Assembly: GCF_020734105.1 (NCBI RefSeq)
Contig: NZ_JAJAFR010000007.1
Location: 148,499-212,498, forward strand
Reading direction: 5' to 3'
Length of the DNA: 64,000 nucleotides
From: Alkalihalobacillus deserti
GTDB taxonomy: Bacteria; Bacillota; Bacilli; Bacillales; Bacillaceae_D
Position numbers and translations under genes: made by a program. Of the stretch, positions 18,371 through 27,676 are shown piece after piece (the first letter of the stretch is position 1; every line of letters begins with the position of its first letter). Under the pieces are notes generated by a model. The model saw only the letters and a program-made list of their open reading frames with translations, had not been told where the DNA came from and did not search any database.

Positions 18371-19960
18371 ATGAATCATCAATTGTTCATTCCTGATTTT
18401 TTAAAGAGGGCAGTTACTTATTATCCAGATAAAATTGCTGTTATTGATAATAATATTCGATTAACTTATCGTCAATTTCAAGAACGAGTAAATCGATTAT
18501 CGAATTTGCTTATAAACTTAGGGGTGGAAAAGGGAGATAGAGTAGCTTATTTAGCTCCTAATACACTTCAAATGCTAGAAGGTTTCTATGGTGTCATGCA
18601 GATTGGGGCTATCATGGTTCCATTTAATACGCGTTTGATTCCATCTGATTATGATTATATGATTAACCATAGCGGAGCAAAGGTATTACTGGTTGATGCT
18701 GAGCTATCTGACCTAATTGAACCTGTAAAAGAGGGATTAACTGGTGTAGAACATTTTATCATCCTCCCATTTGAGGAAGAGCAGAAAAAAGAAGGATGGA
18801 AGAACTATGAAGATTTACTGAATCAAGCTTCTCTTGAAGCACCTCCCATTCCTCAAATGAATGAATTGGATATTGCCAATATATTATACACAAGTGGAAC
18901 GACCGGTCGACCAAAAGGGGTTATGCATTCCCATCGAAGCTTGTATTTTAATGCACTAAATACAATCATTCATTTACGAGCAGCGGATAAAGACACTTTA
19001 CTTCATACGTTGCCGTTATTTCACGTAAATGGTTGGGGGACACCTTTTGCCTTCACAGGAATGGGGGCTACGCATGTCATGCTTAGAAAAATCAATCCTC
19101 GACTAATATTTGATTTAATCGAAAAAGAAAATGTAACTGTGTCTTGTATGGCTCCGACCGTATTAAATATGTTGTTAAATGAACCCAAATCAACAACATT
19201 AGAGGTTACTCATGATATTCGGGTCGTTATTGCTGGTTCTGCCCCACCTCCTTCCTTTATTAAATTAGTGGAAGAAGAATTAGGATTTGAGTTTATTCAA
19301 GTTTATGGAATGACAGAGGCAGCACCTTTTCTAACGGTCGGCCATATTAAATCCCATTTAAACTTCGAACCTGAAAGAGTTTACCATTTAAAAGCAAAAA
19401 CGGGTATCGCGATGCTTAATATGGATGTAAGAGTGATCAATGAACATGGTGATTATGTAAAGCCGAACGGAAAAGAAGTAGGGGAGATTATTACCTCCGG
19501 CAATAGTGTAATGGAGGGATACTGGAAACAACCGGAAGAGACAGCCAAATCCATTGTAAATGGATGGTATTATACTGGGGATATGGCTACCGTGGATGAA
19601 GAAGGATATGTGGAAATTGTAGATCGAAAAAAAGATATTATCATCAGTGGTGGAGAAAATATTTCGACCATTGAAGTAGAAGGGGAAATTTATAAGCATC
19701 CTGCCATTCTGGAAGTATCTGTCATTGCCGTTCCTGATGAAAAATGGGGAGAGATCCCGCATGCTATTTGTGTACTAAAAGAGGGACACTCTTTGACAGA
19801 AGATGAATTCATAACATTCTGCCGGGGGAATTTACCTCATTTTAAGGCACCTAAATCAGTTCAATTTATGAGTGAATTACCTAAAACAGCATCAGGGAAA
19901 ATTCAAAAAAACGTGTTAAGGGAGCCTTACTGGAAGGAAAAAGGCAGAAAAGTGAATTAG
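18371..19960 (+). CDS. Acyl-CoA synthetase (AMP-forming, fatty-acid-type)
   Basis: A 529-residue ANL-superfamily ligase. YTSGTTGRPKGVMHSH is the phosphate-binding loop, VYGMTEA the aromatic-ATP motif, and GWYYTGDMATVDEEGYVEIV then DRKKDIIISGGENIS form the hinge and A8 motif. PKTASGKIQKNVLR carries the C-terminal catalytic lysine. All key residues are present. It activates a carboxylic acid to its CoA ester using ATP. TTGGGGGTATTCGT precedes the ATG. Medium-chain or branched acids are the usual substrates of this subgroup. It supplies the acyl-CoA for the block upstream. Confidence 0.9.
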   Translation: MNHQLFIPDFLKRAVTYYPDKIAVIDNNIRLTYRQFQERVNRLSNLLINLGVEKGDRVAYLAPNTLQMLEGFYGVMQIGAIMVPFNTRLIPSDYDYMINHSGAKVLLVDAELSDLIEPVKEGLTGVEHFIILPFEEEQKKEGWKNYEDLLNQASLEAPPIPQMNELDIANILYTSGTTGRPKGVMHSHRSLYFNALNTIIHLRAADKDTLLHTLPLFHVNGWGTPFAFTGMGATHVMLRKINPRLIFDLIEKENVTVSCMAPTVLNMLLNEPKSTTLEVTHDIRVVIAGSAPPPSFIKLVEEELGFEFIQVYGMTEAAPFLTVGHIKSHLNFEPERVYHLKAKTGIAMLNMDVRVINEHGDYVKPNGKEVGEIITSGNSVMEGYWKQPEETAKSIVNGWYYTGDMATVDEEGYVEIVDRKKDIIISGGENISTIEVEGEIYKHPAILEVSVIAVPDEKWGEIPHAICVLKEGHSLTEDEFITFCRGNLPHFKAPKSVQFMSELPKTASGKIQKNVLREPYWKEKGRKVN

Positions 19961-19967
19961 ATTTTGC

Positions 19968-20233
19968 AATTCACCAGAAATTTTGAAGGTAGATTGTTTA
20001 AATGAGGATGGAGAGTGGCTATCCGCAGAACAAGGTATCGAAATGGCATACTACTAGAATATGGTAATTGTTCAAGGTGACTTTGTACTGGGTAAGTGAA
20101 GGTAATTTCGGTGGGGAGCATACTTCTTTTTATGATCTGTTCAGAATAGAAAATGAAAATAGCAGAACATGGGGATGTACTAGAGACAATTCCGCTAGAA
20201 GATCAATGGAAAAATGGAAATGATAAGTTTTAA
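19968..20233 (+). pseudogene. SnoaL-like (NTF2-fold) protein remnant
   Basis: Broken pieces in several frames: SAEQGIEMAYY, then IVQGDFVL, SEGNFGGEHTSFYDLFRIEN, then KIAEHGDVLETIPLEDQWKN and GNDKF with a stop at 20231. The order and the FYDLFRIENGKI-EHWD-type segment are those of SnoaL-like polyketide-cyclase/NTF2 proteins of Bacilli. At least two frameshifts and a missing N-terminus make it non-functional. It follows the acyl-CoA ligase directly. Confidence 0.75.
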
Positions 20234-20335
20234 TTAAATTTTTAGGCATCACCAAAAATTGTGAAAAATGTATAAAAACAAAGAAAACACCTACGAAATC
20301 CTGGCAATAATGTTAGCTACCAAACAAACATTACT

Positions 20336-21412
20336 AGGAGGTTTCGCAAGTGTTTTCGTTACCATTAGATTTGCTAGAATTTGAAGTTCTTAAACTTACA
20401 GTTCAAGAATCTTGTTATGAAGTTGAAGTCCAAAAGTCAATAGATGAACGCTGCCTTTATTGCGGGTTCAAGGATTATCAACGCCATGATTCTACACACG
20501 TAAAGTACTAGATTTGGCGATACTAGAAAAAGCCTTGTATTTACTTGTTCATGTCATTCGTTTTTTATTTTTTAGGTATAAATACTTTTAAGGTTACTTA
20601 TGCAAGGGGAAATCAACGTCAGACCATTAGATTTCGTAAACACCTGTATAAATTATGCTTAGGAACGACCATCAAAGATGTCAGTAAAAAGCAAAAGATT
20701 CCATATACAACGTTTGAGCAGGTCATTCCTATGAAACGGTGATAACAATTCTTGCTGTTGGCAATGTCTTTGGAATGGACAAAGGATCGCACAACAGAAG
20801 CTGTTTCTTCTTTTGTTCAAAACGAGAAGGGATTGTCCCCAGAGTTCATTCAAACCGTCGTCATTGGTATGTGGGAGCCACTTTTCAAGGTTGTAACCGT
20901 TCAGTTTCCCAAAGCTACTGTCGTGATTATAAATACCAAGTCGTTCAAAAAGTCACACAAGCATTTGATCAAGTCTCTAAAGAGATCAAGTCTAAGAATC
21001 TTGCTTTAAAGAGAGGTCGATTACTGTTATTAAAAAACAAGGAAAATCTAAAGGATTGGCAAAAAAAACTAGACCAATACTTTGATGACTCACCTGACTT
21101 AGCTCATGCTTATTACTTAAAAGAACTATTTCGAGATGTTTATGAATCGGACTCTTATTCTCAAGCAAAAGAGAGGTTATCCATTTAGTATGACTTGTTC
21201 ATATCAGTCCTTTTAAAGCGTTTAAGCAAGAAGCGAAAACGATTAAAAAGTGGGAAGATGAAATCCTTCACTATTTTATAACAGGCTATACAAACGCTAG
21301 AACAGAAGGAACAAACCATAAGATTAAGAATATTAAACGTAGATGTTATGGTATTTCAATCGCGAAAATAATAGATGTAAAATATAAGAGTGGACTATAT
21401 AGGATGTCATAA
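20336..21412 (+). mobile_element. ISL3-family transposase remnant
   Basis: AGGAGG and a GTG at 20350 start a frame encoding FSLPLDLLEFEVLKLTVQES and then a zinc-finger-like CLYCGF segment. It is broken near 20510 and again after 20740 and 20940. Later pieces include WEPLFKVVTVQFPKATVV, VVQKVTQAFDQVSKEIKSKN, KKWEDEILHYFITGY and TNARTEGTNHKIKNIKRRCY, the ISL3 DDE C-terminus, ending at 21412. With four or more frame changes it is dead. I could not define terminal inverted repeats. Confidence 0.85.
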
Positions 21413-21468
21413 TGATTCATCCTGCTATTAAAATAGTAAAATAAATTGAATAGTAGAGGTGAGGATCA

Positions 21469-22119
21469 ATGGACCAAATAACGGTAAAATCAATATTAAA
21501 TGTACTCGGTGAACATGTTTCAAAAGACACCTCGATTGCTGTATCGAATAATCATCAATTCATATACTATCAACCAAGTAAACGAATCGATTTAAAAATT
21601 AAACCTGGCGACACAATATATGAAGATACGGTAACGTTTAAAGCACTAAGTGGTGGAAAAAAGATTTCTGAGTTTATTCAAAGGAATGGATTTGGCGTTC
21701 CCTATTTTGGTATGTCAGTCCCAATTATTGACGAAGGTGGTCCAACGGGGACGATAACTACTATTTTACCTACAAAACCTGAATTGTTGTTCTCATCATT
21801 TCTGACTGTAAAAACAAATGATAGCTGGACGCCTATAACAAATGATCAAGTGATGTATATAGAGGCACAAAATCGTAAAACAAGAGTACATTCCAAACAT
21901 GTAAAAGGATCCCATAAATTGAATTTAAGTGAATTGGAACTTATTCTACCTAATGACTTATTTATTCGAGTTCATCGGTCGTACATTGTAAATATCAATC
22001 ATATTGTTGAAATTTTACCCGATTTTCATTCGACGTTTTTGTTGGTGATGAGAGACGATTCTAAGATTCCCGTCAGTCAAACTTACTCAGGACAATTTAG
22101 GCGCGCTTTTGGCTTTTGA
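21469..22119 (+). CDS. LytTR-domain transcriptional regulator
   Basis: A 216-residue protein. The C-terminal 100 residues form a LytTR DNA-binding domain (QVMYIEAQNRKTRVHS, LPNDLFIRVHRSYIVNINHI). The N-terminal 110 residues resemble a PAS-like sensor rather than a receiver domain, so it is probably a one-component regulator. GAGGTGAGGATCA precedes the ATG. It stands 125 bases before the CoA-transferase gene. That gap holds two 9-base direct repeats 21 bases apart, the geometry of LytTR tandem sites, so it probably activates the propionate genes. The ligand is not visible. Confidence 0.88.
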   Translation: MDQITVKSILNVLGEHVSKDTSIAVSNNHQFIYYQPSKRIDLKIKPGDTIYEDTVTFKALSGGKKISEFIQRNGFGVPYFGMSVPIIDEGGPTGTITTILPTKPELLFSSFLTVKTNDSWTPITNDQVMYIEAQNRKTRVHSKHVKGSHKLNLSELELILPNDLFIRVHRSYIVNINHIVEILPDFHSTFLLVMRDDSKIPVSQTYSGQFRRAFGF

Positions 22120-22149
22120 AAATTTGTTTTTTATGCATTAAAAATGCTG

Positions 22150-22179
22150 TTTCATTCCATATTTAACCCTTTTCATTCA
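22150..22179 (+). promoter_or_regulatory. Candidate LytTR tandem binding site
   Basis: TTTCATTCC (22150-22158) and TTTCATTCA (22171-22179) are direct repeats separated by 12 bases. They end about 8 bases before the expected -35 position of a promoter with TAGAAT at 22210-22215 and a poor -35. This is the usual setting of a LytTR activator site. Confidence 0.55.
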
Positions 22180-22194
22180 ATAATAAATGTGACC

Positions 22195-22212
22195 CTATCA
22201 AATCGTTGATAG
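22195..22212. promoter_or_regulatory. Perfect palindrome overlapping the CoA-transferase promoter
   Basis: CTATCAA-ATCG-TTGATAG has 7-base arms and overlaps the first bases of the presumed -10 box (22210-22215). It could be a repressor operator or an RNA hairpin. Confidence 0.5.
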
Positions 22213-22244
22213 AATATTAAAAAAGAGGGATGGGGGAGATATTT

Positions 22245-23771
22245 ATGAATAAAGACGCTTTGGAGAGAATTCGCAATGAACAATTTAGGGGTAAAATTGT
22301 GAGTGCTGAAGAAGCAGCATCATGGATTAAAGATGGCATGAAATTGGGCTTGAGTGGATTTACTCGTGCAGGTGATGCTAAGGCTGTTCCAATGGCACTT
22401 GTAAATAAAGCTAAAACTGAATCATTCAAAGTTGATGTATATACTGGGGCATCATTAGGACCAGAAGTTGATCAATATATGGTGGAAGCTGGCATTATTA
22501 ATAAACGTTTGCCTTTTCAAGCGGAACCTGCGATGCGTAAAAAAGTGAACGCTGGAGAAATCATTTACGTTGACCAACATTTATCACACACAGCGGAATT
22601 AGTGCGCTCTGGATTGATTGGACCAATCGACTTTGCAATCGTAGAGGCAATGACCATTACAGAAGAAGGATTAATCATTCCAACTACTTCAGTAGGCAAT
22701 TCTGCTATCTACGTCGAACACGCTAAACATGTAATTATTGAACTGAATATTTCACATCCTAGCGAATTAGAAGGAATACATGATATTTATATACCAGCTA
22801 AACAAGGAGAACGTGAACCGATTCCCTTAACTAAAGTAGACCAACGTATCGGAACAATAGGTATTTCGGTCGATCCTGATAAAGTAATAGGAATCGTTGT
22901 TTCCTATCAACCGGATGCACCATCTACAATTGTCCCCGCAGATGAAGAAACAGCGTTGATCGCTAATCACTTTCTTCAGTTCTTACGTGAAGAAGTGAAG
23001 ACTGGGAGACTTACTGAAGAACTTGCTCCACTTCAATCTGGTGTAGGATCGATAGCGAACGCTGTGTTTAGCGGATTTCTTAACTCTGAGTTCTCAGATT
23101 TAGAAATATATTCAGAAGTGTTGCAGGACTCGGTATTCGACTTAATGGATGCTGGAAAAGTTAAATATGCTTCCGGATGTTCCTTTACATTATCTGAAGA
23201 AAAAGTGCAGCAAGTGCATGAGAATATAGAAAAATACAGAGATCATTTGATTCTTAGACCTCAAGAAATATCCAATCATCCGGAAATTATTCGTCGGCTT
23301 GGATTAATTTCCATTAATACGGCACTAGAATGTGATATTTATGGGAATGTAAATTCGACACATATATCTGGAACTAAAATGGTAAATGGGATTGGTGGAT
23401 CAGGGGACTTTGCTCGTAACGCGCGCCTTGGTGTTTTTGTAACAAAGTCTATCGCAAAAAACGGGAAGATTTCTAGCATTGTTCCATTCGTATCACATGT
23501 TGACCATACTGAGCACGATGTCGATGTGATTGTTACAGAACAAGGGTACGCAGATTTACGAGGACTTGCTCCCAAAGAACGCGTACAAAAGATTATCGAT
23601 AATTGTGCCCACCCAATGTATCGTCCGCAACTCCAAGCTTACTTTGATGAAGCGCTTGAACAAACCGGCGGACATCAAACTCCACACAATCTCGATAAAG
23701 CGTTTACATGGTATACGAATCTTGCTAAAAAGGGAACAATGCTTGACACCGTATTTGAAGTGGTCCAGTGA
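22245..23771 (+). CDS. Succinyl-CoA:acetate/propionate CoA-transferase (Ach1/ScpC family)
   Basis: A 508-residue class I CoA-transferase. DLEIYSEVLQDSVFDLMDAG carries the catalytic glutamate. GASLGPEVD, NGIGGSGDFARNA, and VDVIVTEQGYADLRGLAPKE are conserved. Family members include ScpC (propionyl-CoA:succinate), Cat1 and AarC. Because genes for the propionyl-CoA to succinyl-CoA route follow, I infer that it activates propionate with succinyl-CoA, closing a loop that regenerates the CoA donor. I use the ATG at 22245, 6 bases after GGGGGAG; the earlier GTG/ATG is not supported. Confidence 0.85.
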   Translation: MNKDALERIRNEQFRGKIVSAEEAASWIKDGMKLGLSGFTRAGDAKAVPMALVNKAKTESFKVDVYTGASLGPEVDQYMVEAGIINKRLPFQAEPAMRKKVNAGEIIYVDQHLSHTAELVRSGLIGPIDFAIVEAMTITEEGLIIPTTSVGNSAIYVEHAKHVIIELNISHPSELEGIHDIYIPAKQGEREPIPLTKVDQRIGTIGISVDPDKVIGIVVSYQPDAPSTIVPADEETALIANHFLQFLREEVKTGRLTEELAPLQSGVGSIANAVFSGFLNSEFSDLEIYSEVLQDSVFDLMDAGKVKYASGCSFTLSEEKVQQVHENIEKYRDHLILRPQEISNHPEIIRRLGLISINTALECDIYGNVNSTHISGTKMVNGIGGSGDFARNARLGVFVTKSIAKNGKISSIVPFVSHVDHTEHDVDVIVTEQGYADLRGLAPKERVQKIIDNCAHPMYRPQLQAYFDEALEQTGGHQTPHNLDKAFTWYTNLAKKGTMLDTVFEVVQ

Positions 23772-23888
23772 AAACCTATTTTAACAATGGCAATGTGGAA
23801 CCAAAATAGATGTAAAAAGGGATTAACCGAAAAGTAACTTAGCATGACTTCTTAGAAATTAATAAATCAGTAGGGGTAAAATCTAAAG

Positions 23889-23903
23889 AGTAAGACCGAC
23901 TAG
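23889..23903. promoter_or_regulatory. Weak TetR-type operator-like site before accC
   Basis: GACCGACTAGTCAGT has the palindromic core GACTAGTC and partial outer arms like the four clear operators upstream of the beta-oxidation genes. It lies about 40 bases before the biotin carboxylase start. The match is imperfect. Confidence 0.3.
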
Positions 23904-23942
23904 TCAGTTTTAATGAGGAATTATCTGGAGGGGTGAGAAAGA

Positions 23943-25295
23943 ATGTTAAAGAAGGTACTAATCGCCAATCGTGGCGAAATTGCAGTTCGAGTTATTCGAG
24001 CATGCAAAGAATTAGGAATTGAAACCGTTGCTGTGTATTCAGAGGTAGATAAAGAGGCACTACATGTTCAATTAGCAGATGAAGCCTATTGTATTGGACC
24101 ACATTTATCATCAAAGAGCTACTTAAACATATCAAATTTATTAAGTGTTGCTCTAGGTTCAAATGCAGATGCTATCCATCCAGGTTATGGATTTTTAGCA
24201 GAAAACGCCGAATTTGCTAAAAAATGTTTTGAGAACGATATCATCTTTATTGGACCATCACCTGAGGCGATCAGTAAGATGGGTGCGAAAGCTGTAGCGA
24301 GAGAAACGATGGAAGCAGCTGGTGTACCGATTGTTCCTGGTACAAATGGGATTATTGAAGATATTGAGGTAGCTGTGTCTACTGCTAGAAGCATCGGCTA
24401 TCCTGTTATCGTTAAAGCGACTGCTGGCGGTGGTGGAAAAGGGATGAGGGTCGCTGAAAGCGAAATAGAGTTAAAAAAAGCGATCTCTATGGCACAGCAA
24501 GAGGCAGAAACAGCATTTGGTAACGCAGGTGTTTATTTAGAAAAGTACATCGAAGAGCCTCGTCATATTGAAATTCAAATTATGGGTGATTCCTATGGAA
24601 ATGTTGTGCACTTAGGGGAACGTGATTGTTCTATACAAAGACGCCATCAAAAGCTTATTGAAGAAGCTCCATCTCCTGCCCTTAATCAAGAACTAAGAAT
24701 GAAAATGGGAGAGGCATCATTACGAGCGGCTAAGGCTGTACAATATTCAGGAGCAGGTACGGTGGAATTTTTATTAGATAAACATAAAAATTTTTACTTT
24801 ATGGAAATGAATACGCGCATCCAAGTGGAACATCCAGTTACTGAGCTAATAACCGGAGTAGACCTAATAAAAGAACAATTACTTGTGGCATCAGGAAACA
24901 GGCTATCTATTACCCAAGAAGATATTAAAATTAATGGTTGGGCGATAGAATGCCGAATTAATGCTGAAAATCCAGCTAAAAACTTTATGCCATCACCCGG
25001 GAAAATTGGAGTATATTTGCCACCTGGTGGTTTTGGTATTCGGGTCGATAGCGCGGTTTATTCAGAATATACGATTTCACCATTTTACGATTCGATGATT
25101 GCCAAATTAATCGTACATGGAAAAGACCGAGAAGAAGCAATTGCAAGAATGAAGCGAGCCTTGAGCGAGTTTTTCATTGAAGGGATCGATACAACGATTG
25201 CCTTCCATCTTCGATTACTAGATCACCCAGATTTTATAACTGGAGATTTTAATACGAAGTTTTTAGAGATGAATGATTTGATGGCCTCAACTTAA
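23943..25295 (+). CDS. accC: Biotin carboxylase subunit of acyl-CoA (propionyl-CoA) carboxylase
   Basis: A 450-residue biotin carboxylase. [20 protein letters not shown] starts the preATP-grasp domain, [16 protein letters not shown] is the glycine-rich ATP loop, and [15 protein letters not shown] carries the catalytic and metal-binding residues. Length is normal for a separate AccC subunit. TGGAGGGGTGAG precedes the ATG. With the BCCP and carboxyltransferase genes next to it, it forms a three-part acyl-CoA carboxylase. Placement beside methylmalonyl-CoA mutase points to propionyl-CoA rather than acetyl-CoA as substrate. Confidence 0.9.
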   Translation: MLKKVLIANRGEIAVRVIRACKELGIETVAVYSEVDKEALHVQLADEAYCIGPHLSSKSYLNISNLLSVALGSNADAIHPGYGFLAENAEFAKKCFENDIIFIGPSPEAISKMGAKAVARETMEAAGVPIVPGTNGIIEDIEVAVSTARSIGYPVIVKATAGGGGKGMRVAESEIELKKAISMAQQEAETAFGNAGVYLEKYIEEPRHIEIQIMGDSYGNVVHLGERDCSIQRRHQKLIEEAPSPALNQELRMKMGEASLRAAKAVQYSGAGTVEFLLDKHKNFYFMEMNTRIQVEHPVTELITGVDLIKEQLLVASGNRLSITQEDIKINGWAIECRINAENPAKNFMPSPGKIGVYLPPGGFGIRVDSAVYSEYTISPFYDSMIAKLIVHGKDREEAIARMKRALSEFFIEGIDTTIAFHLRLLDHPDFITGDFNTKFLEMNDLMAST

Positions 25296-25444
25296 TTAAA
25301 TAGAGGGTATATTCTTTGTCTCAAATTAGTAGATATATGCAGATATCGCTTTACATTCAATTATAATCCGAGAAAAACTAAGTAGATAAATATAGTCGTT
25401 TTTTGCAATATTCAAAATATAATTAATATAAGGAGTGTTTTAAC

Positions 25445-25936
25445 ATGTTTAAAATGAATGATATTAAAGAATTAATTCGAGCAGTAGACCGTTCTTCAAT
25501 CGGAGAATTAACGATTAAAGGCGAAAATAATGAGCGATTAACAATAGGTAAACAAAACAATAATGGACAAGTTGCGCTAATGGAAGAAACTCAGATCCAA
25601 ACCGAAAGACCTGTGTCCGCTGTGAAAGTGGAAGCAGCTCCCGTTCAAAAGCAGGAAGAAATACAAACACCAGCGACGAACGCCGAGGATCCATCGATTC
25701 ATACAATTGCCTCTCCAATGGTTGGAACGTTTTATGCAGCACCATCACCTGATTCAGGACCATATGTAAGTGTGGGAGATCAAATAAATGAAGATTCAGT
25801 GCTTTGTATTGTGGAAGCAATGAAGCTTTTGAATGAGCTTGAAGCGGAAGTTAACGGTGAAATCGTTGATATCCTTGTAGAAAATGGTCAGTTTGTTGAA
25901 TTTGGTCAGCCCTTATTTCTCGTAAAAACAGCATAA
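25445..25936 (+). CDS. accB: Biotin carboxyl carrier protein of the acyl-CoA carboxylase
   Basis: A 163-residue BCCP. It starts with an AccB-like N-terminal helix ([20 protein letters not shown]) and a Pro/Ala/Gln/Glu-rich linker around residues 45-85. The biotinyl domain contains [19 protein letters not shown] and the biotin-attachment motif EAMKL near residue 127. AAGGAGTGTTTTAAC precedes the ATG. It carries carboxybiotin between AccC and the carboxyltransferase encoded on either side. Confidence 0.92.
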   Translation: MFKMNDIKELIRAVDRSSIGELTIKGENNERLTIGKQNNNGQVALMEETQIQTERPVSAVKVEAAPVQKQEEIQTPATNAEDPSIHTIASPMVGTFYAAPSPDSGPYVSVGDQINEDSVLCIVEAMKLLNELEAEVNGEIVDILVENGQFVEFGQPLFLVKTA

Positions 25937-25975
25937 GCAATAAAATAGTAACACTTGTTAAGGAGGAATCACTGT

Positions 25976-27526
25976 ATGGATATGTTCGATAAAATCGAAA
26001 TCATGGAACTACGACGTGAAAAGGTGAAGCTGGGCGGTGGTGATGCACGGATTGATGCCCAGCATGACCGGGGTAAACTTACTGCTAGAGAACGAATCGA
26101 ATTATTAGTAGATGAAGGGACTTTCGTTGAAATAAACCCGTTTATTGAAAATCGTGGTCTTGAGTATGGTTCTGGAGAGGCCCCAGGAGAGGGCGTTGTT
26201 ACTGGATACGGTAAGGTTGATGGTCGCCTTATTTTCCTTTTCGCACAGGATTTTACTGTTTTCGGTGGAGCCCTTGGCGAAATGCATGCGACGAAGATTA
26301 CAAAAGTCATGGATTTAGCGGCAGAAAATGGAGCACCCATTATAGGATTGAATGACTCAGGAGGGGCTCGTATTCAAGAAGGTGTATTGTCACTTGACGG
26401 ATATGGTCATATTTTCTACCGAAACTCCATTTATTCGGGAGTAATTCCGCAAATATCCGTGATTATGGGACCTTGTGCCGGCGGAGCCGTTTATTCCCCA
26501 GCGATTACTGATTTTGTTTTCATGGTGGAAAAAACAAGTCAAATGTTTATTACGGGTCCAAAGGTCATCGAGTCGGTAACAGGAGCGAAGATTAATAGTG
26601 AGGATTTAGGTGGTGCGAATATTCATTCCTCAATAAGTGGAAATGCGCATTTTTCTGCAGCGTCAGAAGAAGAAGTATTAAACGAAGTAAGAAGATTAAT
26701 TAGCTACTTACCACCCAATTATGAAGAGAAACCACCTTACAAAGAACCAGAAAATAAAGTTCCATTAGATGAGCGAATCGATGAACTACTTGACGTTGTC
26801 CCAGTAGATGGAACAAAGGTTTATGATGTGCGTAAAGTCATTCATTTAATCGTTGATGATCAAGATTTTATGGAAGTTCAGCCGAAATTCGCGAAAAACA
26901 TTGTCGTTGGATTTGCCCGCATAAACGGCGATACAGTCGGTATTATTGCTAATAATCCGAAGACGATGGCTGGTGGCCTTGATATTAATTCATCTGACAA
27001 ATGTGCTCGTTTCATCCGATTCTGTGATTGCTTTAATATTCCATTGATTACATTCGAAGATGTTAGTGGTTTTATCCCTGGTATCCAACAAGAGCATAGT
27101 GGGATCATCCGACATGGTGCAAAAATCTTATATGCCTATTCGGAAGCTACTGTGCCCAAAATTACTGTTATTACGCGAAAAGCATACGGTGGTGCATATG
27201 TTGCCTTAAACAGCAAAGCAATCGGCGCAGATTTAGTGTTTGCTTGGCCAAATGCGGAAATTGCAGTTATGGGACCAGCAGGAGCAGCAAATATTCTTTT
27301 TGCAAAAGAAATTAGTGAAAGTGCTGACCCAGAGGCAGTTAGGAAAGCAAAAATCGACGAGTATCGCGAACGCTTCGCCAATCCGTACGTTGCATCTGCA
27401 AATGGAATTGTTGATGATGTAATTGACCCGAGGGATACGAGAAAAAGTATCGCCAGTGCATTGGAGATGCTAAAAAATAAGAAAAAGGAATTACCTAAGA
27501 AAAAGCATGGAAATATCCCTTTATAA
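25976..27526 (+). CDS. pccB: Acyl-CoA carboxylase carboxyltransferase subunit (propionyl-CoA carboxylase beta)
   Basis: A 516-residue carboxyltransferase of the PccB/MmdA type. GGGDARIDAQHDRGKLTARE, NDSGGARIQEGV, GPCAGGAVYSPAITDF, and RKAYGGAYVALNSKAIGADL with MGPAGAANILF are typical of propionyl-CoA carboxylase beta and methylmalonyl-CoA decarboxylase alpha chains. I use ATG 25976 after AAGGAGGAATCACTGT. Since no membrane decarboxylase subunits are encoded, carboxylase function is likely. The product, (S)-methylmalonyl-CoA, is epimerised and isomerised by the genes downstream. Confidence 0.9.
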   Translation: MDMFDKIEIMELRREKVKLGGGDARIDAQHDRGKLTARERIELLVDEGTFVEINPFIENRGLEYGSGEAPGEGVVTGYGKVDGRLIFLFAQDFTVFGGALGEMHATKITKVMDLAAENGAPIIGLNDSGGARIQEGVLSLDGYGHIFYRNSIYSGVIPQISVIMGPCAGGAVYSPAITDFVFMVEKTSQMFITGPKVIESVTGAKINSEDLGGANIHSSISGNAHFSAASEEEVLNEVRRLISYLPPNYEEKPPYKEPENKVPLDERIDELLDVVPVDGTKVYDVRKVIHLIVDDQDFMEVQPKFAKNIVVGFARINGDTVGIIANNPKTMAGGLDINSSDKCARFIRFCDCFNIPLITFEDVSGFIPGIQQEHSGIIRHGAKILYAYSEATVPKITVITRKAYGGAYVALNSKAIGADLVFAWPNAEIAVMGPAGAANILFAKEISESADPEAVRKAKIDEYRERFANPYVASANGIVDDVIDPRDTRKSIASALEMLKNKKKELPKKKHGNIPL

Positions 27527-27637
27527 ACTTTCTCTATAGTGGGGACGATGTACCTATTAAATAGAAGAAAACCGTGTGGAGGCCTCACTCTTTTACGGAT
27601 TTCAAACGCTTATAGAAAAAGATATAGAAGGGAGAGA

Positions 27638-27667
27638 GCGCTTAGCATGGAGGTAGATGCTTAGCGC
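27638..27667 (+). promoter_or_regulatory. Hairpin presenting GGAGG in its loop, upstream of mutA
   Basis: GCGCTTAGCAT and ATGCTTAGCGC pair with one T-T mismatch, leaving the 8-base loop GGAGGTAG. It ends 9 bases before the mutA ATG, which otherwise lacks a Shine-Dalgarno sequence. A five-codon frame (ATG at 27647, stop TAG at 27662-27664) runs through it. Confidence 0.5.
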
Positions 27668-27676
27668 AAACATAAA

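Noticed and set aside
27527..27676. Cobalamin riboswitch before mutA
   Set aside because: The gap is only 150 bases and lacks the B12-box (AGCCAGGAGACCTGCC-like). Only the GGAGG hairpin is seen.
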